Below, in pieces: positions 39,640 through 50,938 of a stretch of DNA of 64,000 bases. Origin of the DNA: Cyanoderma ruficeps. Lineage: Eukaryota > Chordata > Aves > Passeriformes > Timaliidae. The translations under genes and the position numbers were made by a program. The DNA lies in assembly GCA_008694505.1 (NCBI GenBank), contig VZDJ01000090.1:4953521-5017520 (forward strand), written 5' to 3'. How positions within the stretch are numbered: position 1 is the stretch's first letter; each line of letters begins with the position of its first letter. The notes under the pieces were generated by a model that saw nothing but the letters and a program-made list of their open reading frames with translations, was not told the origin of the DNA and searched no databases.

Positions 39640-39960
39640 AAAATTAGATCAAAGTTTTATCAGTTCCCTGTGTTTGAGAGTAACACATGCCAGGATTAAT
39701 AGTTCTCAATTTTTCAGAAATATTAAAATTTGCTCTCTATTGTCAGGACAATAAATCTTTTACTCTGCAAGTTCCTCTTGCTCTGAGGACGACCGAGCGA
39801 TTACTGACCCCAATTACACAATTAAATCTTTGAAATAATACTGTTTGATATTAAACAATTACATTTCTCATAAGAAAATATCACCATTCTCTTGCCAGCT
39901 AAGAGGGTATTAATAATGCATCTACACAGATTCCACTGTGTGTTAATAAAGAATGTCTAC
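39640..39960. promoter_or_regulatory. candidate conserved element with three CAATTA motifs
   Basis: CAATTA (a homeodomain core) occurs at 39811-39816, 39819-39824 and 39856-39861, all on the same strand within 51 bases. A TCF/LEF-like TTCAAAG lies on the minus strand just between the second and third, and ATTGTC (SOX-like) lies upstream near 39739. The stretch is AT-rich yet keeps a small CpG cluster (GACGACCGAGCGA, 39788-39800). There is no ORF or repeat signature. Function is inferred. Confidence 0.35.
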
Positions 39961-39969
39961 AAAACCTTA

Positions 39970-42340
39970 TAGGATGTTCATACTGCATGTACCTGCAAAG
40001 CTCTATAGGCTGCTAAGACCCTAGAAAATGCAAATAGTGAGTACAGAGCACAGTAGTAGTATTCCCTGTCCATTCTAGTCTCCAAGGCAGAAGAATATCA
40101 TAGAGAGACTTGGAAAAGAAATTCAGATTTGAGCAGCAGGAGCAGCCAGATGGTTGGGAGATTGATTTGAGGGACAAGGGAAACAGCAGTGCTTGGCTTG
40201 GTTGAGGTCTAAGAGTTTTGACTATCAAAAGGTGTGTTTGAGACCCACCAAGAACCAGAGGTTTTTTTTGGCACTGGCCTCGGTGGGACTTGGATTGGAG
40301 GGTGTGAGGATTTAACCTGGGCACATGGGTCAAATGGAAACATGCAAGGTGTTGGTATGCCGAGCTTGAAAGTGGCATGATACCCTCAATCAACCTGGAA
40401 AACACAGGTATGTCAGGTTATTTCCATCCCTGGATGTAGTAAATAATAAATTGCACTGAGAAATGTGCAGTTTTAAGGAAAGGAAAAGGAAAGATGGGAA
40501 CTGCCTGGGAGAACTTAGGTACTGAGAGCTGAAATATGTGAAGTCCTGAAAAGATTAAGTAGGATTCTCACAGCTGGCAATAGTTAAAAGCCTGGACTAG
40601 GCTGTGGGGAAAAAAATGCTGAAGGGAATGATATGGTCCTGGCTCCACTGGTGCTGGACTAGGTGACACAAATGGTCACTTCTGTCTGTGATGTCCCTGA
40701 TTCCATCATGACTGCACGTGCTTACAAACCCTTGTAAGAGTGTATGCTGCTAAGAGCATCCACAGAACTGTCACAGCAATATTTACTTTCCAGCTGCTCT
40801 GGAATGCTGAAATATGTGAGTCTTCATTGCTGAACTTGATTCAAAGATAAGCAACTCCTGCTGCATGTTGTCAGATGACAGCAATGTTTCTCCATAGTTC
40901 CCCGCCACAAGCCAGTAATTCAAAACTACCAAGTGGAGGTTACCTAGTAATTATGCAAAGATGCCTTTTACTATTCACATTAGTTTTTGAGCACTGCAAG
41001 CAGAGAAACTTCTCTCTTCATTGCCAAACAACATATTTTGTTTCTTCAAAGGAAAGATCCCACGTGGAGCAGGCAAGCTTCTGCTGTTACCACGGGGTGG
41101 GGGTCATCTGTGTGAGTGAGCCTGGCTGTATGGCACTTTCTGTGCCTCAAGCTCTTTTGTGGCAGCACAGGCTGGAGCAAGCAGTGGCTGGCTCAGCACG
41201 CCCAGCAGTGATGGTCACTCTTTCTGGTTGGATGGTGATTTTCCCAGTGCCCTGTGCTCCATGGACACTTCTGAGACAGGCTGGCAAAGGCAGCACACAA
41301 AGACAACGTATTTAGTATGCAGCACAGTTTGCATGAGTGAGTGACTTAGGGAGAACATAACCCCTGACCAGGAGAGCTGTAAAAGCAAAACAAACCAGAA
41401 AAAAAAATAAAATACCCCAAAACTAAACAAATGTTCAGTCAGGTCTCCCAGGAACAGACTGGGGCACTGTGTAACAAAAGAACTATTTGCCTCAGATAAA
41501 AAACACTCTTTTTGTGGCTTCTTCTGTGTGTATTGTAGTGAATATATTGACTGGCAGGAATGTTCATGGGAACAGTGAATTTTATGTAAATATTAGAGAC
41601 TATTTGCAGGAAGCAAAATTTGAACTCATAAAAAGTAGTATTCTCTATGGAAGCCTGATCCTAAAGGTTAGTCAGAAAACAGAAACATCCAATGGGATTT
41701 ACTGCATATATTTAACAAAAGTGTGTCTAACCCAGCTTTGATTTTGAATATCGACTATCCAGGGACAGTTTGTGGACCAACAATATGCTGAGAATTATTT
41801 ACTGAGACAAGTCAGCAAATAACTGCAAATGACAAATAAATTTGAGAAAATTACAAACTGCTTATGGACAATTCATGAACAGAAGCAAGGCAAAATTAAT
41901 CAGATAAATTATTCACAATGAATGACTCTCTCAGCTCTAATTAAAACTCTGTAGCATATTAATAATACATGCCCAGAGAACCACAAACAGAATCATATAA
42001 CCGAAAGGATCCATCTGTGTCTGCATCACAAACCTTCCCATCCTATAAAAGGGTGTTGCTGTATCTTTCTTGCTGTAACATTCTCAGAGCCTTTTTGTGT
42101 TTGCATGGTTTGGTTCTGGTTGCAGCTGATAGAAACCCTCTCTGCACACAGTGTATGTGCTTAGTGTGGCATGTTTCCTCACCGATGCTTGTGGTGTACG
42201 GGATCATTCCTTCCCAGTTTTTTTGTTACTGCTTTTCCAGCCCTAGAGGAATTCCCACAGAATATTCAAAGTATTACCTGAGCTTATCTGAAGTTGTTAA
42301 GGCTTTTCTTTCATGAATGTTGCAAATGATTCTTTTCTAA
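39970..42340. other. unique noncoding DNA
   Basis: No supportable gene. Besides the possible ancient CR1 piece (about 40580-40712) and an A-rich tract (41383-41425), the stretch at 41790-41960 is AT-rich with ATTAATCAGATAAATT-type words and may be another regulatory element. Confidence 0.5.
40580..40712 (+). repeat. possible ancient CR1/L3-type 3' end
   Basis: The order 'agcctggactaggctgtgg', 'gctggactaggtgac', 'gatgtccctgattcca' resembles the terminal part of old CR1-family LINEs, where a GGACTAGATGA block precedes a TTCCA..CTGTGATTC block. Divergence is large and the call is tentative. Confidence 0.35.
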
Positions 42341-42350
42341 GATACAGGTA

Positions 42351-42448
42351 CAAGCAAAGACCTAAGGGTTTAATCCTGAAAATGCTCAGGAATGGAAAAC
42401 AAGCAAAGACCTAAGGATTTAATCCTGACACTGCTCAGGAGTAGAAAA
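42351..42448 (+). repeat. 49-bp tandem duplication, two copies
   Basis: Copy 1 (42351-42399) and copy 2 (42400-42448) both start CAAGCAAAGACCTAAGG and end GAAAA, with five differences in 49 positions (about 90% identity) and no gap. The copies abut exactly. There is no further copy on either side. Confidence 0.95.
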
Positions 42449-42449
42449 C

Positions 42450-42955
42450 ATGCTGGCTCTCCCAGCCTGAGGCTGCCCCCACCAGCTCTACCAGTGCTCC
42501 CCCTCCTGCCCCTTGTACTGCAGCTGGGGACCTCCTGTACATAACTTTGCCATAACCTGGTGTGTGCTGCCTGCTTGGAAGAAGCCTTATCCTATACATG
42601 AGTATTTCAAGGAGCTTGGCCACTGTGTGTAGCAGGAGGCCCTGCCATGGGCATTAAGCAGAAGCTGATCGCAGTAGGCTGGGCTGGGGAGCTGAGTGCC
42701 TGAACATCAGTAGTGCTGCATGTTTAAAAATTCCAGCAAATGAAGGAAATTGGTTCTTTCCCTGTCCCCCACCTGTATAATTAAGCTCTGCTTTTAATAT
42801 AACCGTGTCTTTGTACTCTCAGGAACTCCCCAAACCCATTCCCCCCACTCTGATTCTCTGCCTGACAGACAAGATCTAGTCAATCAGAAAATTGTTTAAT
42901 ACTTTTTGCTTTTATTCCCAAGAGATACCCTGGCCATTCATCAGCCCCATTTCTA
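42450..42955. other. unique noncoding DNA
   Basis: Nothing recognisable. GC-rich at 42455-42540, then AT-rich. Confidence 0.5.
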
Positions 42956-42959
42956 ACAG

Positions 42960-43260
42960 CCACCCCCACCCCTCGTGTCTTTTATCTGCTTAAAACCAAT
43001 CACTCTCCCCCTCTTCTTTTTTTCACTTCACAAAAGGAATCAGAATTTAATAAGAGCAAGCTGCAAAATATCAGCATTAATCCCCCTGTCCTCATGGGGC
43101 TGGCGCCATGAGTCCCTGGGTCCCCTTATCGGCACCAAACTGTATTTCACCAGTTAGAGCCCTTCTGATAGCATAAATACCTGCCATGCAGGTGTCTCCA
43201 GCTGACAAGATAACACATTATCAATCATACATCCCCAATTTATGCAAAAAGCACATCTTC
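42960..43260. promoter_or_regulatory. candidate regulatory element with GATA and PBX-like motifs
   Basis: CTTATC (GATA site on the minus strand) lies at 43125-43130, AGATAA at 43208-43213, and ATCAATCA (reverse of the PBX-type TGATTGAT) at 43220-43227. TTTATGCAAA follows at about 43240. There is no gene or repeat. Function is inferred from motif density. Confidence 0.3.
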
Positions 43261-43269
43261 CCTCTGTTT

Positions 43270-46255
43270 ATTTCATCTCATGGAGGATGGAGAGCTAGGG
43301 AAGAGAGGGGCTAAAAAATTAAATCTTTTCTTTTCTCATACACTTGAAGAGCCAAATGACACATCTTCTGCATATACAAAGGAAAGGCCTTTCTCTCCTG
43401 TAATTCACTTATTAGCGGTTGTGCAATGGTGTTGTTGCAGAAAAATGGGTAGGGAGTAATTGACTGTGGAATCCTATTAAGCTTTGTCATAATGCACAGT
43501 CCCAGAGTGGGTACTGCAGAAATACCTCCATCAAAATTACCTGCCAGAGGGAACAGTGGGGGGATGGTTACACCGATGAGGAGGGCAAAAGAGTACATCC
43601 TGCTCTTCACTGGCCACCTTAGGTCGTTGTTTCACTCATACACAAGGACAGGGACATGGCCTTATCTCTGGAAACCGCAGGGCTGGCTCAGCCCTAAATC
43701 CTCCTGTGCAAGTAATAAGGGATACTTTCCAAGAGGGGCTGTGTAGAGGACTGGGCAGAGACACTTGGCTTGGGCAGTGACAAATTTTCACGTGAGGCTG
43801 ATGGCAATGGGCTATGCCACCATCTGAGGGGGGTGCCAGAGTCCTTCATGGAGGCAGCTTAGGGGAGCCACAGTTGCTCTGTGTCAGCAACTGGCATTCC
43901 TCCTGGGAAAACCCTCCAATGGTTATTGATTGCTGGGGCTCGCTGGGACTGGAGGCTGAGGAGGATTTGCTTTCAGTTGTGTCTTCTGATGCAATTCCCC
44001 ACCACTGAAAGGGGAGGAAGAATATGGGTTGTGCATGAAATAGCTGTCTTTACTCCATGCTGTGGGGCAGAGTAGGGCTGGGATTGATCTCAGTGAACGG
44101 GATGCAGCAGGGACACACAAGTGCATGGAGGATCACAATTTTTCTAAAGCTTTAGTTATATTATCTGAACTCCATAAGGTTAAACTGGTGCAGCCCCCAG
44201 GTTCGTAACAACTATTGCTATAAAGATACCTTTACCCAGTGCAGCTTGTTCTGCTCAGTTTGGAAAATTAAGCGTTAATGGTAAGAGGACCTAATACAGG
44301 CCTCACAGTAGTTTTGATTGAAATGTCCAGTTGAGATTTCACTAACTCTAATAGTCAGACCTGTTCAAAGATTGAGTTGACCAGCTTGACCTACACACTG
44401 CAGTCTGATCTCAGTGGTAGCTGTCATATAGAGAGGACAAACACTGCTAAAAAAAAAGAAATAATGAAAGACAGGTACTTCATAAGCAGAGGAATGGTGA
44501 TGCAGTGCCATTTCCATTCCTGGGAGGTGGCATTTTCTCTGCTCCACAGCACCTTCAGTTCACATACTGGCTGATGATGTGCAGGGAGGGAAATAAGCAG
44601 CAAGAGCAAATGACCTCAGAAACAGCAAAGAACTTGGTTTCCATTGCAAGTGCCCTTATTAGGGTAGAAGAAGGTGGGGGGAAAAAAAAAAGGCAGAAAG
44701 TACAAGTCAGAAAAATACCTAGAAAAGGTGTCTTCAGCTGTTTCCACATCAACTTCAGCTGCTCCTAAAAGGCATTGAGTTTCCTTAAACATGTATTTAA
44801 CCCTATTGTCACAAGTGTTTTCTGTTCCTTTATAAATGCAGGTTTAAAAAAAAAATCAAAACAGGTGTATCACACTGCAATATTTATCTTGGTCTCTAAT
44901 CTGTGCTTGATTTGCAATGTGCTTGGAACAGGGGTTGTATCTTTGGTCTTTGTCTGTGTAATACTTATCGTAGTGAATTTCTGTTCTGCAAATACAGCTC
45001 CTATGTGCTGCCTCTGTACAAAAAATTAGAGATAATAATAAATCACAGTCAGGTCTGATTCTGGGAAGACCAGTTGTGTGGGAGAGGAAAAGAATGGTGG
45101 TTGTTAAACCCAAGTCCTGGACATTCCTGTATGCTCTGTAAGGTGTCACCTTCTGTCCGTGTCTGCCCTTGTTACTTGTTAAAAAGTAAAATGACCCCTC
45201 TAGGATGAAGGCTTGTTCTGCTGGTGCTGAAGATCCCAGCTTTTAAGCTCTGGGGACAGGTGTGGTATCTGCCATCACTCACAGAGCCTGGAAATCAAAA
45301 TGCTTGTGCCTGTTTTATCAGTGGGAGCGGCTGCCTCACCCTGACAAAGGACTCCCTTGACTGGTGGACTGGCTATAATGAATTACCATCCGAGCCAGTG
45401 TCCCTTTCCTCCCTCATCAAGGGTAATTAGCATTCTGCACCATGTGGGTCCCTCAAGCCTCAAGAGTCCTCACCTCTGCACTGAGGTGCTACAGGGAGAT
45501 CAGCCCTATCCCCAGCCTGTCCAATTCTCCAAGTTGCAACTGATGTCACTTGCCAGACTTCTACCTCTTTTTTTGCCCTTGGGACCTCTTCATGAAGACA
45601 CCTGTCTTATTAGATTAGGACAGTTCCCTGTGGGGACATGGAGATGTATGGATCATGTCTACTGCAGTTTCCATCTCCAAACTATGACACATCATCGATC
45701 AGCAACTTTCTGCTCCTGTGTCTCCTCTCTCAGTCATTAATGACCTTGATGGACACCTTCTGCTGTAAAAGTATATTGAACTGCCATGTTTTTACAGCAC
45801 TGAAAAACATGCCTGTGATGCCATCTGAAACCCCCTCTTTCTTCTCCAGCATTGAAATTTTTGCTATATCCACAGTGAGAGAGCATTAGCATGAATGAAC
45901 ATGATGGAGAGCTATAAAGTTTTTTATTATCACAATTTTAGGCTGTTCATCTTATGAGTGGCAAACTAACTCCTTGGGAGGGAAGTGCTTTGGGAAGAAC
46001 TGTCTGAGCAGTTTGGGGAGGAATCCCAGTGGGGACAGAAGAGAGGAAGGACAAGAGAATTTGTGTTGTACATAAAAGCAGAATAAAGGCAATTTGCCAT
46101 AATCCACCCTCAGCTACACTCAGGTAGTGTGAAATTGTTGTCTTGAACGAGTCTGCCCTGGTATAATAGAGAAAAATATTTGGCCTCTTCTACATGCTAG
46201 TTTGTGTTTGAGTAATGTGATTAATGAAAAGCTGCTTGCACAATACCTACCCAGC
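43270..46255. other. unique noncoding DNA
   Basis: No supportable gene or mobile element. The stretches 45290-45440 (TATAATGAATTACC, GGGTAATTAGC) and 46085-46250 (TGATTAATG and AT-rich flanks) have the mixed composition of noncoding elements under constraint, but I cannot test that. ORFs up to 127 codons lack recognisable features. Confidence 0.5.
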
Positions 46256-46265
46256 ACAGCTGCCA

Positions 46266-46296
46266 TGGCACATGTACATGTCCTGTACATGTGCCA
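46266..46296. repeat. perfect 13-bp inverted repeat (hairpin)
   Basis: TGGCACATGTACA (46266-46278), loop TGTCC, TGTACATGTGCCA (46284-46296). Both arms match perfectly. There is no poly-T tail, so it is not a terminator-like signal. The stem is too short for a microRNA precursor. Confidence 0.95.
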
Positions 46297-46299
46297 AAT

Positions 46300-47655
46300 G
46301 TGTAAGCACCTTTCTTGTATTTACTCCCCTTGGCCCTCCTCCCTCTTTATATAACACAGTTTCTGTACATTTTTCTCCGGTCCCTGGACTGTGACTTTTA
46401 GGTGGGTCTGGATAAATCTGTGTATGTTGGGGGGTGGTTGTTCTGTCACTTATTGCTAGGGCACTGCAGAGCTCTCTGAATTTAAATTTATGTGTTCCGG
46501 CTTTTATTGCTGGGCCACTTGGCTCCTTTGAATTATCTCAGTCTCCAAATGAATTTTATAGTCCATTGGGGGCTGTCCATGCTTGTTAAGGTGATATTTC
46601 CATCTCCAGCGTGCTGTGGAATCCCATCCGCCACGCAGTGATCACTTCTACCTGCCAGCTGCCTATTGCTTCTTCAGGAATCATCTCTGCTCCTTGGAGA
46701 CTCATGCAGTTATGGGATTGGTTGGGTGTGGGGCTTGTGGAGGAAGAGCTGATTCACTGTGCACAGTGGGCATTACTTTTGCTCAGGAAAGAGGTGAAAT
46801 AGATGCTGCTGAAATGTTGGGTTGTGCCAGCTGTCAGGCTGGATTTTTGATGGACAGAATCAACAAGGTATGGCTTTTGGGTACTGTGAGCCCCTGGGCC
46901 CCACTTCAAGGGTTTTAAGGGCATGCCCCAGTAAAAGGGGATTATCAAGCAGAGGAGGTGATCCCATGGGAGGTGACTTCAGGAATGGCAGGGACGTGGG
47001 CATATGCAGGGCTGCAGCTCCAGGAACTTCAGATTCTGTTTCAACCTGGTGCTCCAGTGGCAGGGTCAAGCCCATTCATCTGGGCCTGACAAGGCAAAAG
47101 GATGTTTGACTTTCTGTAGGGTTTCTCACAACACAGGCCCTAAAGGCTTGGCTCTGGTGTACATTGCATCTTTGTGTGGAGCTGCTTCCTGTGATTTTGG
47201 CAAGGACACCAGCATGTTGCTCTATTAAGGTGCAGAAAGAAAACTGGACCACATTTGGATTTTTCCTTGCTTTGTTGCTCTTCCTTCTGATGCCACCTTT
47301 TCCCTCTTCATTAAACTGACCGCTCTCCCTCTTCCAGAGAGGCTTCTCATGTTGCAGCTGGCAGTCTCTTTACTGAGGTTGTCGAAGTGTGGGGGACATT
47401 TTTGAAAGAATTCCCCATGCCCTGCATCAGATCTCATATTGCAGCAGATCTGCATGGTGGCAGAGGTGGGAGAGGATATGAGGATTTTATCACTCTGCAG
47501 TGATGAGTGCTCAGGACTTAATGTGGTGCAGCAGTGTGAGGAGTAGTCCAAGGACACATCGAACAGCTTGCACTGCTTGCCGGGATCACAAAAGTCTCCC
47601 TTTTCCAGCTCTGTGTCTTAAAGTCCAGCACCATCTTCCATTGGACAATGTTCAC
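46300..47655. other. unique noncoding DNA
   Basis: No supportable gene. Short ORFs overlap on both strands in a moderately GC-rich stretch. Nothing else stands out. Confidence 0.5.
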
Positions 47656-47659
47656 AGGC

Positions 47660-47761
47660 ACGTGGTGTGCTCCTTGGCATGTCCTGCACAGGGCCAGGAG
47701 TTGGACTAGATGATCCTGATGTGTCCCTTTCAACTCAGGATATTCTGTAATTCTATTCTAT
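47660..47761 (+). mobile_element. CR1 LINE, 3' end only
   Basis: The last hundred bases of an avian CR1 on the plus strand. The block GGGCCAGGAGTTGGACTAGA (47691-47710) is followed by a TGATCC..GTGTCCC block, CAACTCAGGATATTCTGTAA and a terminal TTCTATTCTA, which corresponds to the short ATTCTATG-type terminal repeats of CR1. It is severely 5'-truncated, as most CR1 copies are, with no ORF left. The 'ccaggagttggact' version suggests a different subfamily from the copy at 50.06-50.94 kb. Confidence 0.85.
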
Positions 47762-47764
47762 GGC

Positions 47765-48800
47765 TCTTCCCAATGTTCCTCATAGGAGCTCTACAGACAC
47801 ACTTCACACTGCTGCTTAGATACATCAGATTTCTCTGTCTTGGAAGCTCTTACCTGTTTCGTGTGGGATCACTACCAAAAACACCTTTGTGCCCTTTGCT
47901 GGTTTGGCTGATCAGCAGCCCCAGCACTTCTGCAGTCCTGGGAGCCCCAACCTAGAGAGATCAGCTCTGTTTCTGATGATACTGTTTGCTCCTTAGATCA
48001 TCTGGGGTTCTTACATTTTATCCCTGATCCCCTTAGCAGAGCTCTTATAGGAATAAACCGCTGGAAGATAACTTACCAGTTTCTTTTTCCTGTGCAAAGG
48101 GCTCCTGATGGAATTTCTCCATTAGTCTCTGCAGGATTTAATGTGATGTTGTTTCCTCTCTCCATTCCTCTTTTGTAAACTACTGATCTATGATGTATTG
48201 CGGCTGTTTCCACAATTCATTTCCCTAAGCCTGTTGTCAGGCTAATTGGTTTTCTGTTTAAGTCCTGAATCTTGCAGATTACTATGTGTGGCCACTTTGC
48301 AAGATCCAAGCCCCAGATTTTCATTCTCTGCTGTCATTAGCTGTGTTAGAGCCTTTTTTAATCCCTCTCCAGCTAACTATCTTCACACAGCAATTTAACT
48401 GCTTTATATTAACCTGGCATACCTCTTCCAGCAGTCCTGTGCTATGTTCCTATGTCACCCTTGTGGCAGCCATTGCGTCTCTCCTACTAAGTGTAAATAA
48501 AAACAAATTATAAATAAAATAAAGCTTAGAGCTATACGTTTCCTTATTTTGCTCCCCTTGTGTCCTTCCAAAGAAAATTAGATTCCTGTAAGGAGTTATC
48601 ATGTCCATCATTTAACTAAACTGTACGTATCTAGCATTTTTAATCTCCCTTCGTAAATCAGTCCCTCCAGGCCCTTATCTCATTCAGCGGGTCTGGAAAT
48701 TAAAAAATAAAATAGAGCTCACAATAAGAAGAAGTCTGGAATGTCTTTTGAGGTGAGGGTAAAGAGCAGGGGAGGGACTGAGTGGTAGCAAATAATTCTT
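47765..48800. other. unique noncoding DNA
   Basis: No gene. The segment from 48280 to 48720 is AT-rich with TTAGC and TTAAT words and a run of AAATAAA near 48498-48522. It could hold a regulatory element, but nothing is specific. Confidence 0.5.
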
Positions 48801-48804
48801 GCTG

Positions 48805-48900
48805 GTTTATAACCCCTTCCATCTAAGGACCTCAATGTACTTTGCGGGCAGGAGTGAATTAAGGGTCACCACATCCCCCCGTGAAACTGGGAAGTCTTGT
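48805..48900 (-). repeat. possible MIR/L2-like remnant, part 1
   Basis: On the plus strand 'gacctcaatgtactttgcgg', 'gtgaattaagggtcaccaca' and 'ccccgtgaaactggga' follow the order expected for the reverse complement of a MIR-type tail (GCACTTTAC.., AATTAA.CCTCACAACA, CCCTGTGA). A second piece that would continue it lies at 49125-49265. The call is by eye and tentative. Confidence 0.4.
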
Positions 48901-49124
48901 CACAGATCTCTGTCAGTCAGGACCGGTCTTTATAAAGCATATGCAGGTATTGAAGTTGCTCAGCCACTGCAGGGATAAAAGTTATTTCTTCCTGCTTCAG
49001 GAAATGAGCATCTACCTATTTCAGTTGGAAGGGAGGATGAGAGTTCACACTAGGAGTAGACGGCCTCTGAAGGAGATGAAAAATTCTGACCCCTTTTAGT
49101 AAAGGTAACTGGATTAAATACGAA

Positions 49125-49265
49125 TGCATTATAAATACTCACTATTTTAGAGGCAGGAATACTAAGACATGGAAAGACAAAGTGATATGTCCAGCTCATG
49201 CAGCAAACCAAAGACAGGCAGAGGGAATCTTCATCACTGGCTTTGACTGCAGAACAGCCCTTTCT
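49125..49265 (-). repeat. possible MIR/L2-like remnant, part 2
   Basis: On the plus strand 'aatactaagacatggaaag', 'acaaagtgatatgtccagc' and 'tcatgcagcaaaccaaag' match the order of the reverse-complement MIR core (GAAACTGAGGCACAGAGAG, GTGACTTGCCCA, GTCACACAGC). It could be the continuation of 48805-48900, with about 220 bases of other sequence between them. Confidence 0.45.
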
Positions 49266-49519
49266 GCAAATAGCAGCAAGTTTTCCCCACTTGTGGCCAG
49301 CAGCATGAAATTTGGGTAATACAGCTAGGGATTCGATTGAATGGCTTTATCAGAAACTCCAGATTTGCTCAGAGGCACCAAGGGAACAGTCTTTCTCAGG
49401 AGATTTCCACTTAAAGGAAAATTGTTTTCAAGGAAGACGAGAGCAGTTGTCTTTCTGGTGGTATCTTGACACTCCACACTGGGTGCCTCCAGTGCCAGGA
49501 AAGAACACTGGCCTGACCT

Positions 49520-49544
49520 GAGATGAGATGAGATGAGATGAGAT
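49520..49544 (+). repeat. (GAGAT)5 pentanucleotide microsatellite
   Basis: Five perfect GAGAT units. Short but exact, so probably length-variable between individuals. Confidence 0.95.
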
Positions 49545-49804
49545 AGCAGAAGATTTTGGTGGGTTTTTTTTGTCAGATTTCACTTAATTTCTTAATGTAG
49601 GGTTGCATTTGTTCTTCTCTTACCCTTACTGTTTCAACCCATCCCCAATACTTATCTGCAAGATTCATCCCTTCTCTCTGTCCTGATTCTCCTTAACTGC
49701 TTGTTCAGATTAGGAAACTTCCTTTCAGCCTCTCCCTCAACCTCATTAAATCTTCTTTTTATTTTTTTTCCTTTATCTTCATCTCCTCCTTCCTAGTCTG
49801 TCAC

Positions 49805-49960
49805 TAAATTAAAAAAAAAAAAGAGAGAGGAAAAAAAGGAAAAAAATGAAGAAACGCTCTTTAATGTGTTTTTAAAAATCCCTTTGAAAATGATACCGTC
49901 TGTGTATCTTCCCTCTGTCTCTCTAGTAGCATTTAATTATTTATTTATTTATTTTTACAG
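49805..49960 (+). repeat. purine-rich and (ATTT)n low-complexity stretch
   Basis: An A/G-only block (49808-49850) is followed by unique sequence and then a short (ATTT)4 run at 49939-49956. Neither carries a retroelement body. Confidence 0.8.
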
Positions 49961-50059
49961 ACACAACTGAAAATTGGCTTATTGATAAAAGTCACAGTGG
50001 CTGCCGATGATTAGGTGCAAAGAGGCTTTTCCCCATTAAGACAGAAAAATAACAAGCAA

Positions 50060-50938
50060 GTGTGCCAAAGACACAAAGCTGTGTGTTGCAGTCGAGATGC
50101 TGGAGGGCAGGGACGCCATCCAGAGGGACCTTCGTAGGCTTGGGAAATGGGACCATGTGAACCCCATGAAGTTCAACAAAGCCAAATGCAAGATCCTGCA
50201 TGTCAGTTGAGGCAACCCCAAGCACAAACACAGGCAGGAAAGAGGAAAGGGTTGAGAGTATCCCTGAGCACTTGGGCATGTTGGTGGACGAGAAGGTTGA
50301 CACGAGCTGGCAATGTGCCCTTGCAGCCCAGAAAGCCAAGTGGATCCTGGGCTGCATCCAGAGCAGCATGGCCAGCAGGGTAAAGGAGGGAATTTTGCCC
50401 TTCTGCTCTGCTCTTGTGAGACCCCACCTGGAGTGATGTGTCCAGCTGTGGAGCCCCCAGAATAAGAATGACTTGAACCTCTTGGAGCAAGTCCAGGGGA
50501 GGGTGATGGAGATGCTCAGAGAAATGAAGCATCTCACCTCTGAAGGCAGGATGAGAGAGTTGGGATTGTTCAGCCTGGAGAAGAAAAGGCTCCAGGGAGA
50601 CCTTAGAGCACTTTCCAGCACCTAATGAGGACTACAAGAGAACTACAGAGAGACCTTTGACAAGGGCCCATAGTGATAGGATAAGGAGAAATGGATTTAA
50701 AGAGGACAAACTTAGTTAGATGCAGAAGAATTTCTTTGTTCTGAGGGTGGTCGGGTCCTGAAACCGGTTGGCCAGAGAAACTTGGGACTTCCCATCCCTG
50801 GAAGCATTCATGACCAGGTTAGATGGGATTTCGAGCACTGTGGTCTAATGGAAGGTGCAGCAGCCCATGGCAGGGAGGTTGGAACTAGACTATCTTTAAT
50901 GTTCCTTCCAACCCAAGCCATTCTAGGATTCTATGAAA
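50060..50938 (+). mobile_element. CR1 LINE, 5'-truncated, with reverse transcriptase C-terminal remnant
   Basis: About 880 bases of an avian CR1 on the plus strand. The frame at 50200-50436 still reads typical CR1 ORF2 words in order: LGMLVDEKVDTSWQCALAAQ, then KWILGCI, then FCSALVRPHLE, ending at a TGA (50434-50436) where CR1 proteins normally continue with a Tyr-Cys. Upstream, 50070-50140 encodes the preceding part in a shifted frame. The 3' UTR follows, with the CCATCCCTGGAAGCATTCAT segment (50794-50813), then GGTTGGAACTAGACTATC and CTTCCAACCCAAGCCATTCT, and ends TTCTATGA. Several frameshifts and stops are present, so the copy is dead. CR1 elements do not leave reliable target-site duplications and none is seen. 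Confidence 0.93.

Noticed and set aside
46266..46296. Hairpin as a microRNA precursor or terminator
   Set aside because: The 13-bp stem is far shorter than a microRNA precursor, and there is no T-run after it.
50147..50621. ORFs on both strands at 50.0-50.6 kb as a possible gene
   Set aside because: They fall inside the CR1 element. The only meaningful frame is the CR1 reverse transcriptase remnant; the 209-codon minus frame is its antisense shadow.
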